Shown here: positions 1 through 7,285 of the stretch, piece after piece
How positions within the stretch are numbered: position 1 is the first letter of the stretch
How the letters are laid out: the number at the start of each line of letters is the position of its first letter
NCBI GenBank assembly: GCA_030263475.1
Contig: SZPC01000004.1
Span: forward strand, 119,850 to 183,849
Reading direction: 5' to 3'
From: OLB4 sp002050165
Lineage (GTDB): Bacteria; Bacteroidota; Ignavibacteria; Tepidaquicellales; Tepidaquicellaceae
Length of the DNA stretch: 64,000 bases
The notes under the pieces: model-generated
What the model was told of the DNA's origin: nothing
Database searches by the model: none
The model's input: only the letters and a program-made list of their open reading frames with translations
Made by a program: the position numbers and the translations under genes

Positions 1-1893
1 GTTATTGAATACCTTAATCAGGAATTATCCGGGGAGGTTTATTCAGCCGGTGTTTTTGCTCTCGGGAAATTTGGCGGTGAAGAAGCAGTTTCGTTCCTTG
101 AACAATCTTTGTTAACAGAAGGAAACCCATCAGTAAAAAAACAAATTCTGTATGCGCTAGGTCGTTCGGGAGATGAAGAATCACTGAAGATTGTTTTAAA
201 CAATCCCTACCCGGAAGATGAGTTATTAGAGAGCGCTTTTTATGCCATTGGTCTTTTGGGCGCAAGGGGAATCAGCAGTATCGAAACATCAAAATTCGTC
301 AGGAACAATTTTGGTTTGTCAGGGACAACCGGTGTGAGGAGATCTGTTGCTTATGCATTGATGAGAACTAATGATAGGCAGGTTCTTGCAGAAGTACGCA
401 GTGTTTTGTTGCAATTGATAAACGATCCGGATTTAATTACCCGGATGTGGGCTTATCCGTCAATTGGGAAAATTTCGGATAGTGAAATTCTGGAATTAGT
501 AACAGCATCTTATTTTAAAGAAAATGACTGGCGATTGAAGGTTAACATTCTTAATTCGCTTGGAGATTTTAAAATTTCCGACGAGAATAGTTCGTTGGAA
601 AAAATTTTGTCGGTTGTAAAGAGTTCTTTAGTTGACAAAAATGAACACATTACTGTATCAGGAATTAAATTGCTTGGCAAACTATCCGGAAAATATTCAG
701 GTTTTGATATCGAAATAATTGAAAAAATTCGGGACGATTTAAATTCTCTTCTTCTGCCAATGTTGCTCAATGAAGGTAGTTCAATAAATGTGAAGATTGA
801 AACGGCAAATTCACTATCACTGATAAATGGTTTTAATTCATTCGGTACACTTTCGGGAGAATTTCAGCGTACAAAGGATTACAGATTAAAAGCCGGAATA
901 TTAAGGGCAATCGGAAATTTTTCCAATAGTGAAATATTTGATACAGTAAGGTCAATTGTTTCAACCGAAGTAAAAAGATACAATGTTTTAAACCCGGATT
1001 CTTCGGGAGCATTAATTCCAAGCAAGGAACTTGCAACTATGTATGGTGGATTTGTTGATATGATGTCAGGAGTTTTAAGTAATACAGAAAATGATTCAAT
1101 GTTAAATATTTTACGGTTAATCTTTTCTGAATTTGCTTCTTCGCAAGATCCTTATATTACAGGCGTTGCATTAACTGAACTTACGTCGGAAAAATTTTCA
1201 CGGTATCGGGATGAAACTTCTCTGATTCTGACTTTCGATGTAAACGACTTAGATGAAAGAACAGATAAAGATGTATTGATAATGTTCATCCAAACCTTTG
1301 GCGAACTTGGTTCAGAAAACGCTATTGAAGTTTTGCGCAAGTTGGCATTATCGGATGATCCCGAGATTTCGAAAGCCGCAGTAGATGCTTTAAATAAGAT
1401 AAGTCCCGGTTCGTTTGTATTCAATAATACCCGTTTTAAATACCAGGAGAAAAATCTTGATTTGATTCATAAGTTTAAATTTGCAGAAATTGAAACCACT
1501 AAAGGAAAAATCGTAATTGAACTTAATCCGGTTGAAGCTCCGTTTACAGTGCTCAATTTTATTGAACTTTCACAAAAAGGATTTTACAACGGTGTGAAGT
1601 TTCACCGGGTAGTTCCAAACTTCGTAATTCAGACCGGCGATCCAAAAGGGAACGGATACGGTGGTCCGGGATATAGTATCAGGAGCGAATTTTCAATGTT
1701 GGAGTTTAACGAAGGGATTGTAGGTATGGCATCGTCGGGAAAAGATACGGAGGGTTCACAATTTTTCATAACACATTCACCTCAGCCTCACCTAAATACC
1801 CGATATACCATATTCGGGGAAGTAATTTCGGGAATGGATGTAGTTAATTCTATTTATCCCAATGATGAAATTATAACAATAAATTTAAAATAA
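1..1893 (+). CDS. HEAT-repeat protein with C-terminal cyclophilin-type peptidyl-prolyl isomerase (5' partial)
   Basis: The reading frame is open from base 1, so the gene begins upstream; 630 residues are visible. Roughly the first 490 residues are alpha-helical HEAT-like repeats (recurring leucine-rich helices with motifs such as YALGRSGDEES, SAFYAIGLLGA, EVLRKLALSDDPE). The last 135 residues form a cyclophilin domain with FHRVVP, QTGDPKGNGYGG, GSQFFIT and HLNTRYTIFGEV, which carry the usual active-site Arg, Gln, Phe and His positions. The family catalyses cis-trans isomerisation of prolyl bonds. The HEAT solenoid probably presents client proteins; the cell compartment cannot be told because the N-terminus is missing. 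A short hairpin follows the stop codon. Confidence 0.9.
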   Translation, partial: VIEYLNQELSGEVYSAGVFALGKFGGEEAVSFLEQSLLTEGNPSVKKQILYALGRSGDEESLKIVLNNPYPEDELLESAFYAIGLLGARGISSIETSKFVRNNFGLSGTTGVRRSVAYALMRTNDRQVLAEVRSVLLQLINDPDLITRMWAYPSIGKISDSEILELVTASYFKENDWRLKVNILNSLGDFKISDENSSLEKILSVVKSSLVDKNEHITVSGIKLLGKLSGKYSGFDIEIIEKIRDDLNSLLLPMLLNEGSSINVKIETANSLSLINGFNSFGTLSGEFQRTKDYRLKAGILRAIGNFSNSEIFDTVRSIVSTEVKRYNVLNPDSSGALIPSKELATMYGGFVDMMSGVLSNTENDSMLNILRLIFSEFASSQDPYITGVALTELTSEKFSRYRDETSLILTFDVNDLDERTDKDVLIMFIQTFGELGSENAIEVLRKLALSDDPEISKAAVDALNKISPGSFVFNNTRFKYQEKNLDLIHKFKFAEIETTKGKIVIELNPVEAPFTVLNFIELSQKGFYNGVKFHRVVPNFVIQTGDPKGNGYGGPGYSIRSEFSMLEFNEGIVGMASSGKDTEGSQFFITHSPQPHLNTRYTIFGEVISGMDVVNSIYPNDEIITINLK

Positions 1894-1910
1894 CACTAAA
1901 GTGTTTCTTT
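1892..1910 (+). terminator. weak hairpin after the PPIase gene
   Basis: A 5-bp stem (AACAC / GTGTT) with a 4-base loop overlaps the stop codon region and is followed by TCTTT. It is short and could be chance; a rho-independent terminator is possible but weakly supported. Confidence 0.25.
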
Positions 1911-1984
1911 GTATTCATGTGGAATTGAATTAAACCATATCTCAACAGAGGTTGTCAAAGTTATGAAATTAAAATAAAGTAGCC

Positions 1985-2404
1985 ATGATAAACAAAACTT
2001 TTGTTACCGCAAGTTTGATTTTACTTGTAAGTTTATTCACAACCGATGCAGCATTTTCCCAAAGGCACAGGGGTGACCGCTGGTCAGACAAAACACCTGA
2101 AGAGAGAGCAACGCAACGCGTCGAAAGGATGAAACAAAATCTGGATTTATCTGAAACTCAAGCATCTCAAATTTACGATATATTGTTGCCGCATTTCAGA
2201 GAGGTGGAAGCGAAAAGAAATGAAATGAAAACAGAGCGCGATAAACGCAGGGATGAAATGAAATCGAAGAGGGAAGAACTGAAAACAAAAATTGACGCGG
2301 TGTTGACAGACGAGCAAAAAGATAAAATTGAGAAATTGCGATCGGAAAAAATGAACAAGGAGAGGAACAGGATGGACAGAAAACATAGAATGCGAGACTG
2401 GTGA
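1985..2404 (+). CDS. secreted LTxxQ / Spy-CpxP-like periplasmic protein
   Basis: A 139-residue protein with an N-terminal signal peptide (hydrophobic residues 5-24, likely cleavage after AAFSQ) followed by a highly charged all-helical body. It has two LTxxQ-type motifs, LSETQASQI and LTDEQKDKI, flanking a Lys/Glu/Arg-rich helix (about residues 70-100). This is the layout of the Spy/CpxP family of small periplasmic chaperones and envelope-stress or metal-responsive proteins. The Arg/Lys-rich tail (NRMDRKHRMRDW) is typical of FCB members. It stands alone between a weak hairpin and a strong terminator, so it is probably transcribed singly. The exact role is unknown. Confidence 0.75.
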   Translation: MINKTFVTASLILLVSLFTTDAAFSQRHRGDRWSDKTPEERATQRVERMKQNLDLSETQASQIYDILLPHFREVEAKRNEMKTERDKRRDEMKSKREELKTKIDAVLTDEQKDKIEKLRSEKMNKERNRMDRKHRMRDW

Positions 2405-2422
2405 TAGTTCAGTTATCCTATC

Positions 2423-2451
2423 AAGCCCGGTCGTTATGCCGGGCTTTTTTA
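2423..2451 (+). terminator. rho-independent terminator after the LTxxQ gene
   Basis: A perfect 8-bp stem AAGCCCGG / CCGGGCTT with an 8-base loop is followed by a run of T. It lies 19 bases after the stop codon at 2404. This is the clearest intrinsic terminator in the window. Confidence 0.9.
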
Positions 2452-2484
2452 TTTCATATATGATTTTTATCTTATAAAAAAAAT

Positions 2485-2805
2485 ATGAAAGCGATATTAA
2501 TTTTTTTATTTTTTATAATGATGGGATTCATCACTGAAAATTTATTTGCGCAGCGAGTTTACGTTACTGAATGGAAATCCGAAGCGGATAAAAAGATTTA
2601 TGTAACTGAATGGAAATCAGAGGCGGATATGATTGTGTATATTACCGAGTGGAAGTCTGAGGCAAAACCTGAATCGGGTATTTGGTACTTCACCGAATGG
2701 AAATCCGAAGCCGATTGGAAAATATATTTCACACAGTGGAAATCTGAAGCTGACATTAAAATATATTATACAAACTGGAAATCCGAAGCCGGATGGAAAG
2801 ATTAA
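2485..2805 (+). CDS. secreted six-repeat TEWKSEAD mini-protein (DUF6150/Septknot-like)
   Basis: A 106-residue protein: signal peptide (residues 1-23, ending FAQ) followed by six near-identical units of the form [KR]-[IV]-Y-x-T-[EQN]-W-K-S-E-A-D-x. Five units are 13 residues; the third is 16 because of a KPESG insertion. There is almost nothing outside the repeats. From memory this resembles the small proteins of the DUF6150/Septknot family, for which a deep 7_1 knot has been reported in a short repeat protein from Ureaplasma; that link is recall, not a search. The copies differ at the DNA level mainly at silent positions, so selection acts on the protein. No neighbour suggests a function. Confidence 0.8.
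   Translation: MKAILIFLFFIMMGFITENLFAQRVYVTEWKSEADKKIYVTEWKSEADMIVYITEWKSEAKPESGIWYFTEWKSEADWKIYFTQWKSEADIKIYYTNWKSEAGWKD
2554..2796 (+). repeat. six tandem 39-48 bp coding repeats
   Basis: Six in-frame copies of a 39-base unit (one 48 bases long) encode the TEWKSEAD repeats. Codon choice drifts between copies (for example tccgaagcg, tcagaggcg, tctgaagct), which argues against a very recent DNA duplication. Confidence 0.9.
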
Positions 2806-2874
2806 CTATTTTACCCAATATTTTTTCATTTAAACTAATCTCACTTCTTCCTAATCTGTGGAAAACTTAAATTC

Positions 2875-3396
2875 ATGCTAAGCACAAAATTACAAAATGA
2901 ATTAAACGCCCAGATTAATCTGGAATTTTTCTCCGAGTATTCTTATTTATCTATGACTGCATATTTTGAGTCAATTAATCTTGATGGTTTTTCAAACTTC
3001 TTCAGAGTACAAGCAAGCGAAGAGCACTTCCACGCGATGAAAATTTTTGATTTCATAAATACGATTGGTGGAAAAGTTAATCTTGAAACTATAAACAAAC
3101 CGGTTGTCGAATTCGATTCAATTCTCAATGTTTTTGAGACGGCGCTTGCCCAGGAAAACAGAGTGTCCGAATCAATTAACCATCTGATGGATACGGCGAT
3201 ACAGGAAAATAATCATGCGGTTATCAGTTTCCTGAAATGGTACGTTGATGAGCAGGTAGAAGAGATTGATTTATTTACCAACCTTATTGCAAAATTAAAA
3301 TTAATAAATAACGACGGGAACGGAATTTTACTGATGAACAGTGAACTCGCAAAGCGAAAAGCTGCACCGGAGATTACAAATACAAGTTCAGAATAA
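2875..3396 (+). CDS. ftnA: ferritin, non-haem iron storage protein
   Basis: A 173-residue four-helix-bundle ferritin of normal bacterial length. The ferroxidase-centre residues are visible: the Glu in INLEFFSEYSYLSM, the EEHFHAMK motif with Glu and His, Glu in the third helix (LAQENRVSESI) and QVEEIDL in the fourth. Members form 24-mer shells in the cytosol that oxidise Fe(II) and store Fe(III). The C-terminal tail (AKRKAAPEITNTSSE) is polar and unlike the core. The gene stands alone, with a weak hairpin downstream. Confidence 0.93.
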   Translation: MLSTKLQNELNAQINLEFFSEYSYLSMTAYFESINLDGFSNFFRVQASEEHFHAMKIFDFINTIGGKVNLETINKPVVEFDSILNVFETALAQENRVSESINHLMDTAIQENNHAVISFLKWYVDEQVEEIDLFTNLIAKLKLINNDGNGILLMNSELAKRKAAPEITNTSSE

Positions 3397-3416
3397 AATC
3401 GTTCAACCCTTTTTCA

Positions 3417-3444
3417 GGCAGATGAAATCTTGTCTGTCTCTTTA
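3417..3444 (+). terminator. possible terminator after ferritin
   Basis: GGCAGAT and GTCTGTC can pair over 7 positions (two wobble pairs) around an 8-base loop, followed by TCTTTA. The T-run is short, so this is tentative. Confidence 0.3.
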
Positions 3445-3460
3445 ACGGACAAAACTAACT

Positions 3461-5494
3461 TTGAAAGAAACCGAACATCTTGAAATTACCGGCTTGGGCG
3501 GTATAACGCCCGCAATGCAGTTTAACCGCAGGGATATTACAAATGAAAAACTTACTGAATTATATAAAGCAATCCTTTTACCGCGGTTAATTGAGGAAAA
3601 AATGTTGCTCATGCTTCGGCTTGGAAAAATAAGTAAATGGTTTTCCGGTATCGGTCAGGAAGCAATATCAGTTGGAGTTGCAAAAGCTCTTTATGATGAT
3701 GAATACATACTACCGATGCATAGAAATTTGGGAGTGTTTACCTCGCGTGGTATGCCGTTGGACCGCTTGTTTATGCAATTGCAGGGGAAATACAACGGGT
3801 ATTCAAAAGCGCGTGAAAGGTCATTCCATTTCGGCTCGAAGGATCATCACATAGTCGGGATGATTTCTCACCTTGGTCCCCAAATGGGAATTGCAGACGG
3901 TATTGCGCTTGCGTGTAAACTTAAACAGGAGGAAAAAGTTACTGTAGTTTTTACAGGTGATGGTGGAACGAGCGAAGGCGATTTTCACGAAGCTGTAAAT
4001 GTTGCCGCGGTCTGGGATTTGCCGGTGATTTTTTTAATAGAAAACAACGGATACGGGCTGTCAACACCAACGGTTGAACAATACAGATGTAAACACTTAT
4101 TCCAAAAGGCGGAAGGTTATGGTATAGAAGGTTATCTGATTGATGGCAACAATTTATTAGAGGTATATAATACTGTTACCAATCTTGCGGACTCTATAAG
4201 GAAAAATCCAAGACCGGTTATATTGGAGTGTTTAACTTTCAGGATGCGTGGTCATGAAGAGGCTTCAGGTGTTAAATATGTTCCAAAGGAATTATTTGAA
4301 CTCTGGGGGAAAAAAGATCCGTTAATAAACTATGAATCATTTCTCACAGAAGCGGGAGTACTTTCACAAGGCACCATCTTTGATTTGAGAAATGAATACA
4401 AGAAAAAAATTGATGATGCAGTTGATATAGCATTCAGTCAACCACCGGTAGAACCTAATGATGAACACGAATTGAATGATGTACATTCTGATTACAAACA
4501 AAAAATTACAATTGCTATTAGCGATGCTAAATCAGAAAAGAGATTTATAGATGCAATTTCCGACGGTCTGAGATTAGGGATGAGAAAGTATGAAAATATG
4601 GTTATCATGGGGCAGGATATTGCTGAATATGGTGGAGTTTTTAAAATTACCGAAGGATTTTCGGCTGAATTTGGAAAGCAACGTGTTCGTAATACTCCGC
4701 TGTGCGAATCAGCTATTATTAACGCATCATTAGGTCTTTCGATAAAGGGTATTAAGTCGGTAGTTGAAATGCAATTTGCTGATTTTGTTACGTGCGGATT
4801 TAATGCAATTGTCAATAACCTTGCAAAGATCCATTACCGTTGGGGACAGAATGCGGATGTAGTTATCAGGATGCCCGCCGGAGCCGGAGTCGGAGCTGGT
4901 CCGTTTCACTCACAATCTAATGAATCATGGTTTTTTCATACACCCGGTTTGAAAATCTTTTATCCATCCACGCCATACGATGCCAAAGGGATGATGCTCG
5001 CAGCGCTGGAAGATCCCGACCCGGTTATGTTCTTTGAACACAAAGCACTTTACAGGAGGTTGAAAGATGTTATTCCCGATGAATATTATACAGTTGAAAC
5101 CGGAAAGGCGAGAATGGTTTCAGAAGGAAATGACGTTACGATTATAACTTACGGACTTGGGGTTATCTGGGCTGTTGAGTGTGCGAAGGAATTTCCGAAT
5201 GTATCCTTTGATATTATTGACTTGAGGACTCTTTTACCTTTCGATAAAGGAACTATTCTTAATTCAGTTTCAAAAACCGGTAAAATAATTGTACTCCACG
5301 AAGATTGTATTACTGGTGGCATCGGCGCAGAAATTTCCGCATTTATCACAGAAAACCTTTTTGAAAAACTTGACGCTCCGGTGATGAGAGCAGGAGGACT
5401 TGATACGCCTGTTCCATTTGCAGTTGAACTTGAACAAAACTTCTTCCCAATTAAAAGATTTAAAGAAAAATTATATCAGTTAATTAATTATTAA
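3461..5494 (+). CDS. 2-oxoacid dehydrogenase E1, alpha and beta subunits fused
   Basis: A 677-residue thiamine-diphosphate enzyme. Residues about 20-330 are the E1 alpha chain, with GIGQEAISVG, MHRNLG, and the thiamine-binding run GDGGTSEGDFHEA ... NNGYGLSTP. Residues about 350-677 are the E1 beta chain (MGQDIAEYGGVF, TPLCESAI, HSQSNESWFFHTPGLK, FEHKALYR, LHED). The enzyme decarboxylates a 2-oxoacid (branched-chain or pyruvate) and passes the acyl group to an E2 lipoyl protein; E2 and E3 are not in this window. Single-chain E1 proteins are common in Bacteroidetes relatives. The start is uncertain: TTG at 3461 gives an 18-residue extension, whereas ATG at 3515 (MQFNRRD) matches where homologues usually begin. 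Confidence 0.92.
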   Translation: MKETEHLEITGLGGITPAMQFNRRDITNEKLTELYKAILLPRLIEEKMLLMLRLGKISKWFSGIGQEAISVGVAKALYDDEYILPMHRNLGVFTSRGMPLDRLFMQLQGKYNGYSKARERSFHFGSKDHHIVGMISHLGPQMGIADGIALACKLKQEEKVTVVFTGDGGTSEGDFHEAVNVAAVWDLPVIFLIENNGYGLSTPTVEQYRCKHLFQKAEGYGIEGYLIDGNNLLEVYNTVTNLADSIRKNPRPVILECLTFRMRGHEEASGVKYVPKELFELWGKKDPLINYESFLTEAGVLSQGTIFDLRNEYKKKIDDAVDIAFSQPPVEPNDEHELNDVHSDYKQKITIAISDAKSEKRFIDAISDGLRLGMRKYENMVIMGQDIAEYGGVFKITEGFSAEFGKQRVRNTPLCESAIINASLGLSIKGIKSVVEMQFADFVTCGFNAIVNNLAKIHYRWGQNADVVIRMPAGAGVGAGPFHSQSNESWFFHTPGLKIFYPSTPYDAKGMMLAALEDPDPVMFFEHKALYRRLKDVIPDEYYTVETGKARMVSEGNDVTIITYGLGVIWAVECAKEFPNVSFDIIDLRTLLPFDKGTILNSVSKTGKIIVLHEDCITGGIGAEISAFITENLFEKLDAPVMRAGGLDTPVPFAVELEQNFFPIKRFKEKLYQLINY

Positions 5495-5496
5495 AA

Positions 5497-5958
5497 GTGC
5501 TTATTTGTTTTAAATGGGCTACTTTCACGTCTGGATTGTTTATATTCTGGGTTTTACTTGAAACCTTACTTTTCAGGTTTGGGATACTAACTTTTAAGGA
5601 CAACGACTTTTCTTTTTATCCGGTTATTTTGGGATTATCTTTTCCATTCATGTATTACGGTATTAAAGAAATACGACGATTCAATGATTACAGGTTACTT
5701 TCTTTTAAAGAAGGGGTGAAGTACGGTCTTATTATCACATTTTTTGTATCCTCACTCACAAGTGTTTTCATATATTACTATTACAAATATATTCACAAGT
5801 TTTTAAATGGTGTCGAGTTTTTAATCACAAGTGAATTTTACTATAACCCGTTCGTTCAGTCATTTTATCAGTTTACTTATTCGCTTTTTGCCGGTCTCGT
5901 GGCCCTCACGGTTTCATCGGTTATTTTGGTAAATTCTCCAAAAATTGAACAGTATTAA
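5497..5958 (+). CDS. DUF4199-like integral membrane protein
   Basis: A 153-residue protein with four predicted transmembrane segments (about residues 8-26, 42-56, 76-95 and 125-147) and a GTG start two bases after the E1 stop codon. The order of segments and the KEGVKYGLIITFFVSSL block after the second helix resemble the DUF4199 family of four-helix membrane proteins common in Bacteroidetes. No function is established. It may be translationally coupled to the E1 gene, but a metabolic link is not evident. Confidence 0.6.
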   Translation: MLICFKWATFTSGLFIFWVLLETLLFRFGILTFKDNDFSFYPVILGLSFPFMYYGIKEIRRFNDYRLLSFKEGVKYGLIITFFVSSLTSVFIYYYYKYIHKFLNGVEFLITSEFYYNPFVQSFYQFTYSLFAGLVALTVSSVILVNSPKIEQY

Positions 5959-5962
5959 TCAT

Positions 5963-5981
5963 AACCTTTATTTTAAAGGTT
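5963..5981 (+). terminator. hairpin after the DUF4199-like gene
   Basis: A perfect 8-bp stem AACCTTTA / TAAAGGTT with a 3-base loop follows the stop codon by a few bases. It is AT-rich and lacks a long T-run, so termination is only possible. Confidence 0.35.
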
Positions 5982-6006
5982 TGTAATATTAAGTTAGTTG
6001 GATAAC

Positions 6007-6396
6007 ATGAATCCATCAGGTTACAAGGTACTTGTAGTAGAAGATAACTTCATCAATCAAAAACTGATCGAGAAGTTGCTTTTGAAGAAAGGATTTAAAG
6101 TATTCGTCAGCTCAAACGGGAAGCAGGCGATGGAGCTTTACCATAAGGAGAAATTTGACTTAATTCTGATGGATATTCAAATGCCGTTAATGGATGGATT
6201 TGAGGCGACGATTGAAATAAGGCGACTCGAGGAATCCAAATCTTTTAAAACACCCATCATCGCCGTTACTGCATTTGCAATGGAAACCGACCGTGTGAAG
6301 TGTTTTGAAATGGGGATGGATGACTATCTCCCTAAACCGTTTACAAAAGAGGAATTCTACAAAGTCATCGAAAGAAACCTACCGTCAGACAAGTGA
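6007..6396 (+). CDS. stand-alone CheY-like receiver protein
   Basis: About 129 residues, a single REC domain with nothing after it. The acidic pair is in VVEDNFINQ, the phospho-acceptor Asp in LMDIQMPLMDG, the Thr in AVTAFAM and the Lys in LPKPFTKEEF. ATG at 6007 is preferred over an in-frame TTG at 5998. Its sequence closely resembles the C-terminal REC domain of the hybrid kinase 0.9 kb downstream (both have MD.QMP.MDG, DR.[KR]C.E.GMDDYL.KPF.K.EF), which suggests duplication and a shared phosphorelay. With no output domain it would act by protein interaction. Confidence 0.88.
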   Translation: MNPSGYKVLVVEDNFINQKLIEKLLLKKGFKVFVSSNGKQAMELYHKEKFDLILMDIQMPLMDGFEATIEIRRLEESKSFKTPIIAVTAFAMETDRVKCFEMGMDDYLPKPFTKEEFYKVIERNLPSDK

Positions 6397-6438
6397 ATTT
6401 ATATTGTTTGATTTTGTTCTTACCTGAAAATAGCCATA

Positions 6439-7230
6439 ATGTTAAAATATTTATTTATTCCGGTTACAATTTTTTCTCTCTTTCTTTTTTCATGTAATAC
6501 TGAGTCAAAGGGTCATTTTTACGAAACTGACTTTTCAAAATTTTTCGGGGAGTTTGATGGCGCATTTGTTTTATATGATTACAACAACAAATATTACATT
6601 GAACATAATTCAAAGAAATGTTCAACCAGATATTCACCATGTTCGACTTTTAAAATTCCGAATACTCTAATTGCATTACAACTTGGGGTGATTAAACCCG
6701 ATAGCAATTTTTTAAAGTGGGATGGAACAGTGCGAAGTATTGAGGCATGGAACTCTGATCAGACGTTGGAAACTGCTTTTAAAAATTCAACCGTATGGTA
6801 TTACCAACATCTCGCTAATTTAATAGGTGACGAAAATTACAAACATTTTCTTTTTTCATTTGATTATGGCAACAAGGATATTAGCGGTGGGATAGATAAT
6901 TTCTGGCTGTATAGTTCGCTTACAATTTCTCCTTTAGAGCAGGTAAAATTCCTTGAGAAGTTATATACTTTTAATTTACCGGTTGATTCGGTTTACATAG
7001 AGAAGACGAAGGAACTTTTACTTCAGGAGGAAAACGAATATTACCGTTTCAGCGGAAAGACGGGATCGGGATCGAAAAATGGATTTAACGATATCGGATG
7101 GTTCACCGGATCTGTTGAACTTGGCAATAATATTTATATTTTTGCTATACTACTGGAAGGAAAAGATGCGAGTGGTGTAAAAGCCAGGGAAATTTCAAAG
7201 CTGATATTAAAGAGTATGCGTATTATCTGA
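6439..7230 (+). CDS. class D (OXA-like) beta-lactamase or penicillin-binding lipoprotein
   Basis: A 263-residue protein with a lipoprotein signal (LFLFSC, lipid-modified Cys19). The serine beta-lactamase motifs of class D are all present: S69-T-F-K72 within PCSTFKIPNTLIA, S117-T-V in NSTVWYYQ, Y143-G-N145, the DNFWLYSSLTISP loop with its Trp, and K207-T-G209 followed by GWFTG. Such enzymes acylate and hydrolyse beta-lactams; the same fold serves as the sensor domain of BlaR/MecR. Two cysteines (61 and 68) bracket the active-site serine. Membrane anchoring and its place between a receiver protein and a hybrid kinase leave a sensing role open, but hydrolysis is the simpler reading. Confidence 0.9.
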   Translation: MLKYLFIPVTIFSLFLFSCNTESKGHFYETDFSKFFGEFDGAFVLYDYNNKYYIEHNSKKCSTRYSPCSTFKIPNTLIALQLGVIKPDSNFLKWDGTVRSIEAWNSDQTLETAFKNSTVWYYQHLANLIGDENYKHFLFSFDYGNKDISGGIDNFWLYSSLTISPLEQVKFLEKLYTFNLPVDSVYIEKTKELLLQEENEYYRFSGKTGSGSKNGFNDIGWFTGSVELGNNIYIFAILLEGKDASGVKAREISKLILKSMRII

Positions 7231-7285
7231 AGTGGATTTATAAATTCAGGTTGTATTGTTATAATTCAAAACATAAGCGAAATGT

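Noticed and set aside
2554..2796. Tandem DNA repeats, considered as CRISPR or minisatellite
   Set aside because: Unit length is a multiple of three, there are no unique spacers, and the differences are mostly silent; it is a protein repeat.
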